Shown piece by piece: positions 7,641 through 12,318 of a stretch of DNA of 12,318 nucleotides (the first letter of the stretch is position 1; every line of letters starts with the position of its first letter). The notes beneath the pieces were generated by a model. It saw only the letters and a list, made by a program, of their open reading frames with translations. It made no database searches and was not told the DNA's origin. The DNA is from Faecalibacterium prausnitzii (lineage in GTDB: Bacteria; Bacillota; Clostridia; Oscillospirales; Ruminococcaceae). The stretch is taken from contig DCCL01000247.1 of NCBI GenBank assembly GCA_002313795.1, positions 12,678 to 24,995 of the forward strand. The letters run 5' to 3'. The position numbers and the translations under genes were made by a program.

Positions 7641-7691
7641 GGGCGATGGGAGCGTAAACGCGGATATCCCGCACAAAAGCGCCCAAAACAG

Positions 7692-7720
7692 TTGACGGAC
7701 GGCCGCAGATATAGTATGAT
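7692..7720 (+). promoter_or_regulatory. Consensus sigma-A promoter of the NhaC-family gene
   Basis: TTGACG (7692-7697) and TATGAT (7715-7720) are 17 bases apart, giving a start near 7727 and a leader of about 54 bases. It is back to back with the MATE promoter; about 50 bases separate the two -35 boxes. Confidence 0.75.
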
Positions 7721-7780
7721 TAAAAATACGTCTTTCTTGAATATCCATACATCAACACATCATCTGGAAAAGAGGAAATT

Positions 7781-9295
7781 ATGAATTACGGCATCCTGAG
7801 CCTGCTGCCGCCGCTGGTGGCTGTGGTGCTCGCCATCAAGAGCAAAAACGTCATCCTGTCGCTTTTCTGCGGCGGTCTGGCCGGTGCGCTCATCTTCTGC
7901 GGCGGCAATCCCTTTGCGGCCGTCAAATCCGTCATCGGCGATTATTACTTTGTCCAGCTCACCGACTCGTATAATGCAGGCGTGCTGGTACTCATCGTAT
8001 TCATCGGCGGCTTCATCAAGCTGGTGGAAAAATCCGGCGGTGCGCAGGCCTTCAGCAAGAGCGTATACAAAGTGGTCAACACCTCCCTCAAGGCACAGCT
8101 CTGCGCCTGGCTGGGCGGCATCCTCATCTTTTTCTCCGACCTGGGCACTCCGCTGCTGGTGGGCCCGGTGTTCCGTCCCCTCTTCGATAAACTGAAGATC
8201 TCCCGCCAGAAGCTGGCCTGGATCCTGGACTCCACCTCTTCGCCGGTGGCCATCCTCATCCCCTTCATCGGCTGGGGTGTGTACATCATGGGCCTCATCC
8301 AGGCCGAGTTCGACAATCTCGGCGTGCCGGACTCCGACTACACCACCTTTGTGCAGGCTATCCCGTTCCAGCTCTACGCCATCCTCGCCATCCTGCTCAT
8401 CCCGCTGGTGGCCTTCACCCGGAAGGACTTCTCCCTGATGCGCCGGGCCGAAGAAGCGGCTGCGCAGCAGCCGGATGCCCCCGACGAGACTGTTGCCGCA
8501 CAGCAGCAGGGTACAGATGGAAGCTACTCCAAGGCCAACGCCCGCCCCATCATGGTCATCCTGCCCATCGTGGTGGTGTTTGCCACCCTGTTCATCACTC
8601 TGGCTCCCCAGGGCTTCCCCTTTAAAAAGGTGGGCGGCAACGACTTCCGTGTGGCCCTGACCATGGGCTACCTCTTCGGCGCCGTTGTACTGATGGCCCT
8701 CATCCGCCTGTTCAAGGTCATGACCTTCCACGACACCTTCAAGCTCTACGTGGACGGCATGAAGGGGATGACCGATGTTGCCGTGACGCTGGTTCTGGCC
8801 TGGTCTCTGGGCAGCATGATCAGCGGTCTGGGCACCGCTTCCTTCATCGTGGAGGGGATGCAGAGCATCCAGTTCTCGCCGGTGCTGGTGCCCGCCGCCA
8901 TCTTCCTCTTCGGTGCCTTCGTCTCCTTTGCCACCGGCAGCTCCTGGGGCACCTTTGCCATCATGATGCCGCTGGCCATCCCCATGGCTTACGCTTTCCA
9001 TATCCCCTTCGCCATCGCAGTGGGTGCCGTGCTCTCCGGCGGCCTCTTCGGCGACCACTGCTCGCCCATCTCCGACACCACCATCCTCTCTTCCACCGGC
9101 GCGGAGTGCGACCTCGTGGAGCATGTCAAGACTCAGCTGCCCTATGCGCTGGTCAATGGCGTCATCTCCATCCTCTGCTACATCGTGGCTGGCATCACCC
9201 GCAGCCCCCTCACCGTGGTGCTGGCGGTAGCCATCCAGCTGGCCGTCATCTTCGTCTGGAACAAGATGGATGTGAAACTGGAAGCAAACGCCTGA
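7781..9295 (+). CDS. NhaC-family Na+/H+ antiporter
   Basis: A 504-residue membrane protein with about a dozen hydrophobic segments, expected to exchange Na+ for protons or to act as a related amino-acid/organic-ion exchanger in the NhaC/ArsB superfamily. Supporting stretches are SLLPPLVAVVLAIKSKNVI at the start, FFSDLGTPLLVGPVFRPL in the first third, FATGSSWGTFAIMMPLAIP near 383-401, and GDHCSPISDTTILSSTGAE near 423-441, the last two being typical of the family. A cytoplasmic polar loop with many Ala, Gln and Asp residues lies around 223-250. The ATG at 7781 is preceded by AGAGGA at suitable spacing. It is a single-gene unit with its own promoter and terminator. The transported ion is inferred from family only; a metabolite/Na+ exchanger cannot be excluded. 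Confidence 0.87.
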   Translation: MNYGILSLLPPLVAVVLAIKSKNVILSLFCGGLAGALIFCGGNPFAAVKSVIGDYYFVQLTDSYNAGVLVLIVFIGGFIKLVEKSGGAQAFSKSVYKVVNTSLKAQLCAWLGGILIFFSDLGTPLLVGPVFRPLFDKLKISRQKLAWILDSTSSPVAILIPFIGWGVYIMGLIQAEFDNLGVPDSDYTTFVQAIPFQLYAILAILLIPLVAFTRKDFSLMRRAEEAAAQQPDAPDETVAAQQQGTDGSYSKANARPIMVILPIVVVFATLFITLAPQGFPFKKVGGNDFRVALTMGYLFGAVVLMALIRLFKVMTFHDTFKLYVDGMKGMTDVAVTLVLAWSLGSMISGLGTASFIVEGMQSIQFSPVLVPAAIFLFGAFVSFATGSSWGTFAIMMPLAIPMAYAFHIPFAIAVGAVLSGGLFGDHCSPISDTTILSSTGAECDLVEHVKTQLPYALVNGVISILCYIVAGITRSPLTVVLAVAIQLAVIFVWNKMDVKLEANA

Positions 9296-9313
9296 TCCCT
9301 ATAAAAAATAAGC

Positions 9314-9378
9314 AGACCTGCTCTTTCGGCTCTGCGGCATCCTCAGAAGGAATGCCGCCGGAAGGGCAGGTCTTTTTT
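9314..9378 (+). terminator. Branched terminator after the NhaC-family gene
   Basis: AGACCTGC (9314-9321) pairs with GCAGGTCT (9366-9373), closing an inner hairpin GCGGCAT/ATGCCGC (9334-9340 with 9352-9358). A run of six T residues (9373-9378) follows. The elongated two-level form is unusual, but the outer stem plus T-run is a standard terminator. Confidence 0.8.
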
Positions 9379-9464
9379 GTTGTGTAAATATGCAGTTGAA
9401 TATGCTTATTGGGGTGGGCGCTATTGGGGAAGAGCATGATAAAAGACCACATTGCTACATTTGA

Positions 9465-9509
9465 CTTGATGCTGCATCCGCTGCGCCGCGGCATCATCGC
9501 AGCATCAAG
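9465..9509. repeat. 11-bp perfect inverted repeat upstream of an orphan promoter
   Basis: CTTGATGCTGC (9465-9475) is exactly complementary to GCAGCATCAAG (9499-9509), separated by 23 bases that can pair further. It ends eight bases before a consensus -35 box. There is no T-run on either side, so it does not look like a terminator. A regulator-binding dyad or a remnant of inserted DNA are the alternatives. Confidence 0.6.
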
Positions 9510-9516
9510 AAAAGAG

Positions 9517-9545
9517 TTGACGGAAGGGGAGGATTTTGCTATAAT
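9517..9545 (+). promoter_or_regulatory. Consensus promoter with no evident gene, 260 bases before tRNA-Ser
   Basis: TTGACG (9517-9522), a 17-base spacer and a perfect TATAAT (9540-9545) form a near-ideal sigma-A promoter. No convincing reading frame follows before the tRNA at 9804. It may drive the tRNA with a long leader or make a small RNA. A CATCATGATG palindrome (about 9553-9562) lies at the expected start. The gene-free interval 9296-9803 holds this promoter, the inverted repeat before it, a foldable segment (9581-9629) and three copies of a short repeat. Confidence 0.6.
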
Positions 9546-9580
9546 CAAATGGCATCATGATGGGAATATCGTGAAATATA

Positions 9581-9629
9581 CTTGGAGATGTATCGAAGCG
9601 GTCGTAACGAGAACGACTCGAAATCCAAG
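9581..9629 (+). other. Foldable segment downstream of the orphan promoter
   Basis: Three nested complementary pairs occur in order: CTTGGA/TCCAAG (9581-9586 with 9624-9629), TCGA/TCGA (9593-9596 with 9618-9621) and GTCGT/ACGAC (9601-9605 with 9613-9617), closing a 7-base loop. The hairpin with internal loops would form in the transcript from the promoter at 9517. A CAGG/CCTG hairpin follows near 9690-9705. Whether it is a functional RNA is unproven. Confidence 0.35.
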
Positions 9630-9803
9630 TAGATGCTTCGTCAGATTTCTCCATTTCAAACGAGGAAACGTCAAAATTCGATGTTCTAACAGGCTTCTGA
9701 ACCTGTCTGAACGATGCGTTTTCTAACAATATTCTAACAGCTTTATTATTCGGAATCAAGATGAAGTTACAATACAGATTGTAGCATCACCTGATATGTA
9801 TAC

Positions 9804-9895
9804 GGAGAGGTACCCAAGAGGTCGAAGGGTCCGCACTCGAAATGCGGTAGCCGGTTAATCGCCGGGCAAGGGTTCGAATCCCTTTCTCTCCGCCA
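9804..9895 (+). tRNA. tRNA-Ser (anticodon CGA)
   Basis: A complete type II tRNA: acceptor stem GGAGAGG pairing with TCTCTCC (last pair G-T), anticodon stem CCGCA/TGCGG (9831-9835 with 9843-9847) with loop CTCGAAA and anticodon CGA at 9838-9840, a long variable arm with CCGG/CCGG pairing, T stem AAGGG/CCCTT around TTCGAAT, discriminator G, and an encoded CCA at 9893-9895. It reads UCG serine codons. The 3' half is a common integration target, and an integrase gene follows 201 bases downstream pointing at it. Confidence 0.97.
9872..9895 (+). other. Putative attachment site (attL) in the tRNA-Ser 3' end
   Basis: The T arm and 3' acceptor strand of tRNA-Ser lie next to a tyrosine recombinase gene, the classic arrangement of an element integrated in a tRNA 3' end. 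No second copy of this segment is found further right in the window, so the other boundary must lie beyond position 12318, and the core limits are unknown. Confidence 0.4.
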
Positions 9896-9896
9896 G

Positions 9897-9929
9897 AGTC
9901 ACAGTTTCTTACGATTCTGTGACTTTTTT
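9897..9929 (+). terminator. Terminator of tRNA-Ser
   Basis: AGTCACAG (9897-9904) pairs perfectly with CTGTGACT (9917-9924) and is followed by six T residues (9924-9929). It starts one base after the encoded CCA. If the element joined within the tRNA, this terminator is element-supplied. Confidence 0.85.
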
Positions 9930-9953
9930 GTTTTATTGAAACAGCTACATCAA

Positions 9954-10070
9954 ATGTATAGGACCACCTTTCAGGGGCAAGCCCTCCAGCAGTCCTTCAG
10001 GAACTGGGTTTCGGAAATCGTACTGGGTGAATTGCAAGGCTACCTCGAAGCAAGAGATTATAGCTGTTAG
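9954..10070 (+). CDS. Short unassigned reading frame between tRNA-Ser and integrase
   Basis: ATG at 9954 opens a 38-codon frame ending in TAG at 10068-10070. The peptide begins MYRTTFQGQALQQSF and ends GELQGYLEARDYSC, which has a protein-like composition. No ribosome site precedes it, and the same DNA also folds (AGTCCT with AGGAACT near 9991-10005), so it may be a gene remnant or no gene at all. Confidence 0.2.
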   Translation: MYRTTFQGQALQQSFRNWVSEIVLGELQGYLEARDYSC

Positions 10071-10096
10071 AAATGGCTCTTTGGAAGCGAATGCTT

Positions 10097-11356
10097 TCAA
10101 GGAGCTTTTTTGCTGTTAGAAGAATTATCTAACAGTCCTGCAATTACGCCAGCAGACCCCTGTTTGCTCTTGTAATCGAGGTGTGCGTAGATGTCAGCGG
10201 TGGTAGAAAAGGTACTATGCCCCAGCCACTCCTGAACCTGCTTCATGGAAACGCCATTCATCACCATCAGACTGGCACAGCTGTGGCGCAGATCGTGAAA
10301 GCGGATGTGTTTCAGCCCGTACTTGGTCAGCAGCCAGTCGAAGTGTTCTGTCACGAAGTTCGGGCGAATCAGCTTACCTTCCTGATCGGTGCAGACGAAG
10401 TCCAGATACTCAGTGCTGTAACTCTTCTTGAACAGCTTGCGGTAAAGCTGCTGTTTCTCCTTCTGTTTCAGAAGTTCTTCTTCCACAGCCGGGATCAGCG
10501 GCAGAGTGCGGCAGCTGGTCTTGTTCTTCATCACATCGCTCACCACCGGAACATACTTGCCGTTCACCAGCTGTTCCGTGACCTTGTGGTTGATGGTGAT
10601 GGACTTGCGTTCAAAGTCGATGGATGACCACTTCAGCCCCAGCACCTCGCTGCGGCGCAGACCATAGTAGGCCGTGACGAGGATGCACAGGTGCAGCAGG
10701 TCATCCTGCGATACTTCAAGCAACTGCTGGACTTCATCCTTAGAGTAGAAGTTGGGTCGGAAGCTGTTCTTCTTCGGACGGTCGACTTTCAGCATCGGGT
10801 TGGTTTCCAGATAGTCCTTGCGGACAGCATCCTTGAACGCCTTGCCGAAGATAGCGTGATAATGAATGACCGTGTTGGTGGTGTAACCCTCCAGCAGAAT
10901 CTTCTCCTGAAATTCGTCCAGCACCTGCGGCGTGACGTCACACAGCTTCAGGCCCAGCGGCTCAAAATACTGCGTGATGCGTCCGGTGATCATCCGATTG
11001 TAGCTGATAAAGGTTGCAGGCTGGATGGATGCTTTATGAACCTGAACCCACTCATTGAGGTAGTCCAGAAACAGCATCTCCGATTTGTTTACAGGCTTGA
11101 TGGGCTTCGGCACAGGCTTGGTGGTTTTAGCGTCCACTTTTTCGTAGACACCGCCCCGGCCAGTCGGCAGTTCTCCGGTTTCATCATAGCGGAGCAGAAC
11201 TTCGTGGAGCATAGATTCTGCCTTGCGCTTATTGCCGCGCACGGTCAGACCTGTGGAAATCCACTTAATCTTCCGCTTGCCGTTGGCATCGTAAAGGTTG
11301 AGTACAAAGTAAAAACGTCCATTTTTCTCTTGGACAGACCCTGTTGTTTTCATCAT
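10097..11356 (-). CDS. int: Tyrosine recombinase / site-specific integrase
   Basis: The 419-residue protein has the three-part plan of Tn916/phage-type integrases. An N-terminal arm-binding domain (about 5-60, with KNGRFYFVLNLYDANGKRKI) leads into a core-binding helical domain (about 94-185). The catalytic domain runs from about 202 to 395. The catalytic set is complete: Arg234 in YGLRRSEVLGLKW, a Lys in MKNKTSCRTLPL (about 277-279), His354 and Arg357 in FHDLRHSCASLM, His380 in WLGHST, and nucleophile Tyr390 in TADIYAHL. It should cut and rejoin the element ends at tRNA-Ser. AGGAGGTC precedes two adjacent ATGs (11356 and 11353), and the second has the better spacing. It lies 15 bases behind an excisionase-like gene on the same strand. 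Base composition is less GC-rich than the left half of the window, consistent with transfer. Confidence 0.94.
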   Translation of the reverse strand: MMKTTGSVQEKNGRFYFVLNLYDANGKRKIKWISTGLTVRGNKRKAESMLHEVLLRYDETGELPTGRGGVYEKVDAKTTKPVPKPIKPVNKSEMLFLDYLNEWVQVHKASIQPATFISYNRMITGRITQYFEPLGLKLCDVTPQVLDEFQEKILLEGYTTNTVIHYHAIFGKAFKDAVRKDYLETNPMLKVDRPKKNSFRPNFYSKDEVQQLLEVSQDDLLHLCILVTAYYGLRRSEVLGLKWSSIDFERKSITINHKVTEQLVNGKYVPVVSDVMKNKTSCRTLPLIPAVEEELLKQKEKQQLYRKLFKKSYSTEYLDFVCTDQEGKLIRPNFVTEHFDWLLTKYGLKHIRFHDLRHSCASLMVMNGVSMKQVQEWLGHSTFSTTADIYAHLDYKSKQGSAGVIAGLLDNSSNSKKAP

Positions 11357-11371
11357 AGACCTCCTTCTTGG

Positions 11372-11647
11372 TTAACAGGCATGCTGTCCGTTGCTGCACT
11401 CACAGCATACCACATCCAGCTGCGGATTTCCAGCCGGGAACGCACTCTGTCCGGTGAGCAGGAACTCAATCACACTTAACTTCGGGATGCGGTAGGTGCG
11501 TCCGATCTTGAGCGCAAACAAGCGGCGGGAACGAATCAGCTCCCCTACCGTGTGGCGGTTCAGATTGAGCATCTCCGCAGCCTGTTGAAGACTGACTGCA
11601 TCGGGATAGCTGGGGAACATCTTGGAATAGGCATCGTTAAACTTCAT
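11372..11647 (-). CDS. Excisionase-family helix-turn-helix DNA-binding protein
   Basis: A 91-residue protein whose middle (about 17-64) is a MerR/excisionase-type winged helix: AVSLQQAAEMLNLNRHTVGE, then LIRSRRLFALKIGRTYRI and PKLSVIEFL. Such proteins bind element ends and direct the integrase toward excision, and some also repress the int operon. The C-terminal tail is Cys-containing (VVCCECSNGQ) and is not typical of the short family members. AAGGAGGTT lies just before the ATG at 11647. The stop is 15 bases before the integrase start, so the two are co-transcribed. A purely regulatory role is the main alternative. Confidence 0.85.
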   Translation of the reverse strand: MKFNDAYSKMFPSYPDAVSLQQAAEMLNLNRHTVGELIRSRRLFALKIGRTYRIPKLSVIEFLLTGQSAFPAGNPQLDVVCCECSNGQHAC

Positions 11648-11662
11648 GAAACCTCCTTGGGT

Positions 11663-11682
11663 ATGGCAGATGATCGTGCCAT
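11663..11682. repeat. Inverted repeat upstream of the excisionase gene
   Basis: ATGGCA (11663-11668) and TGCCAT (11677-11682) are perfect complements with an 8-base spacer, lying immediately upstream of the Shine-Dalgarno site of the excisionase-like gene. The dyad could be an operator for auto-control or an mRNA hairpin limiting translation. Confidence 0.4.
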
Positions 11683-11734
11683 GAAAACTGAAAATTTGAA
11701 AAAGATTGGGTAAAACTTGAAGATAAAAGCGATA

Positions 11735-11960
11735 TGTAAGAGAAGTCAGCTAACACGCTGACTTCCCGAAAAATATGTTAAGGTCTCCCATATTGGTCCT
11801 CGACTTCCCTAGGAGTGGGGAGTCATCCGGCGGCGGGTTTACACCGCACCATTGGCATTTCAGCCACCCCGTCTTCGTCATGACCGGGCTGCGAATTACA
11901 GAAGTACCTTTTGTGAAGTACCGGACGATTGAGCTATCCTGTTTTCAAGGTTCTGATTTT
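11735..11960 (-). ncRNA. Candidate structured non-coding RNA upstream of xis-int
   Basis: A GC-richer island in AT-rich DNA with many complementary segments. A 9-bp perfect hairpin GAAGTCAGC/GCTGACTTC (11742-11750 with 11757-11765) could be a terminator on the minus strand, with a weak T-rich exit. GCGG/CCGC (11833-11836 with 11844-11847) closes a loop that reads TGTAAAC on the minus strand, a T-loop-like sequence. CAGCC/GGCTG (11861-11865 with 11887-11891) forms another stem. TCGTCCGG and CCGGATGA (minus strand, at 11921-11928 and 11823-11830) can make a long-range helix with one G-U pair, which on the plus strand would be an A-C mismatch, favouring the minus strand. One stem (11802-11809 with 11817-11824) favours the plus strand, so orientation is not settled. 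Size, T-loop and overall look are compatible with the raiA RNA motif of Firmicutes, but this is from memory. Confidence 0.45.
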
Positions 11961-11970
11961 ATAGAAAATC

Positions 11971-11992
11971 TTCGGAATTTAAGGCTTCCGAA
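11971..11992. repeat. Inverted repeat TTCGGAA-N8-TTCCGAA
   Basis: Seven-base perfect arms (11971-11977 and 11986-11992) surround eight bases, between the candidate ncRNA and the reading frame at 12024. On the minus strand a TATAAA hexamer (about 11957-11962) lies just beyond it, so it sits where an operator or the upstream promoter region of the ncRNA would be. Confidence 0.4.
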
Positions 11993-12023
11993 AAATTATC
12001 CCTCTACTTACTAGCCAGCGAAA

Positions 12024-12318
12024 ATGGCTCAAAGACAACCACAAAAAGAAATTTGTTAAAAAGTTCTTGGAAAATATAGTGGAAGTGGCCAAGCGGTTAA
12101 AATAACGTTGGTCTGTGGAACGACCGATGGAGGACAGAACTTTGAAGCAACGGACGTACCTGAAGTTGAAAGTGGTCTTGAAAAAAGATGCCCTCACTTG
12201 GTAGGCATTGAGAATGGCCGAAATACAACCATTTCTTCAAAAATTAACAAAAATGTCACAAATAACACGGCTCTTGTGCGTTTCAAGTCCTTTTTGATTG
12301 AGCAAAAAGAAATGCTCT
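12024..12318 (+). pseudogene. Unassigned gene start with an in-frame TAA at codon 12, running off the window
   Basis: From ATG 12024 the frame reads MAQRQPQKEIC, meets TAA at 12057-12059, then stays open in the same frame for 86 codons to the window edge. The open part includes KYSGSGQAVKITLVCG, GGQNFEATDVPEVESGLEKR and NTALVRFKSFLIEQKEM, a polar, soluble-protein-like composition. The simplest reading is a gene inactivated by a nonsense mutation, for example from TAT or TAC. Alternatives are a true start downstream of the stop or a truncated 5' end. No good ribosome site precedes 12024, which weakens that start. I do not recognise the family. The DNA here is clearly AT-rich compared with the left half of the window. 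Confidence 0.4.

Larger units (their letters stand above)
9684..10135. repeat. Cluster of six TCTAACA-core repeats on both sides of tRNA-Ser
   Basis: TTCTAACAG occurs at 9684-9692 and 9732-9740, with TTCTAACAA at 9721-9729. In the other orientation CTGTTAGAA occurs at 10064-10072 and 10113-10121, and TCTAACAG at 10128-10135 forms an inverted pair with the last one across a 7-base spacer. Two of them lie within the 3' end of the integrase gene. Clustering next to a recombinase and its likely target fits recombinase arm-type binding sites, by inference only. Confidence 0.45.

Noticed and set aside
7573..7686. An N-terminal extension of the MATE protein from a TTG at 7686
   Set aside because: It would start upstream of the consensus promoter at 7612-7640, and the extra residues do not look like MATE sequence.
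7760..9124. A 454-codon minus-strand frame opposite the NhaC-family gene
   Set aside because: It is an antisense shadow, rich in Gly, Glu, Asp and His, without a ribosome site or domain.
9409..9726. A 105-codon plus-strand frame in the interval before tRNA-Ser
   Set aside because: It spans a consensus promoter and an inverted repeat, lacks a ribosome site, and its product resembles no known protein.
11775..12014. A 79-codon plus-strand frame over the candidate ncRNA
   Set aside because: It has no ribosome site and its sequence is explained by stems and loops; frames of this kind are often wrongly annotated over structured RNAs.
12081..12140. A tRNA-like stretch (GTGGCCAAGCGGTTAA followed by a GGTC/GACC hairpin) resembling a tRNA-Ser or tRNA-Leu start
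   Set aside because: The would-be anticodon loop has eight bases, no matching acceptor 3' strand, T arm or CCA follows, and the same bases fit an open protein frame.
9896..12318. A second attachment site or element boundary inside the window
   Set aside because: I looked for another copy of the tRNA-Ser 3' segment by eye and found none.
1..12318. A CRISPR array or insertion sequence
   Set aside because: No regularly spaced repeats and no transposase with terminal inverted repeats are visible.

Overview
The window looks like chromosomal DNA from a GC-rich anaerobic Firmicute of the Oscillospiraceae/Ruminococcaceae type (Faecalibacterium, Gemmiger or Subdoligranulum-like). This is inferred from Clostridia-like Shine-Dalgarno sites, GC-rich coding with consensus sigma-A promoters, and the gene content; no marker gene fixes the species. 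From about 9.4 kb rightwards the DNA becomes more AT-rich, and a mobile-element end begins next to a tRNA gene.

Layout. 1-220: the tail of an unidentified plus-strand gene and two strong hairpins. 221-3429 (minus): a complete tripartite tricarboxylate transporter operon, tctC-tctB-tctA, with an internal hairpin after tctC. 3806-6137 (plus): two consecutive membrane-anchored HD-GYP proteins. The first has every catalytic motif of a cyclic-di-GMP phosphodiesterase; the second keeps the fold signature but has lost several metal ligands. 6203-7572 (minus): a MATE-family efflux pump with a consensus promoter and a 12-bp perfect palindrome at its expected start site. 7781-9295 (plus): an NhaC-family Na+/H+ antiporter, divergent from the MATE gene, with its own consensus promoter and terminator.

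9296-9803 holds no convincing gene. It does hold an 11-bp perfect inverted repeat, a consensus promoter, a foldable segment and copies of a short repeat. A tRNA-Ser(CGA) gene follows at 9804-9895. Then come a tyrosine recombinase (10097-11356, minus) and a small excisionase-like helix-turn-helix protein (11372-11647, minus), arranged as the end of an integrative element that used the tRNA 3' end and runs rightwards out of the window. Upstream of the excisionase gene is a likely structured non-coding RNA (about 11735-11960). Last is an AT-rich reading frame, open to the window edge, with an in-frame TAA near its expected start.

The genes on the left are a transport and signalling neighbourhood: carboxylate uptake, c-di-GMP turnover, drug efflux and sodium/proton exchange, each in its own transcription unit. 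The right part is an integration module. The items most worth following are the active/degenerate HD-GYP pair, the promoter-bearing intergenic region before tRNA-Ser, the candidate ncRNA, and the interrupted frame at the right edge.
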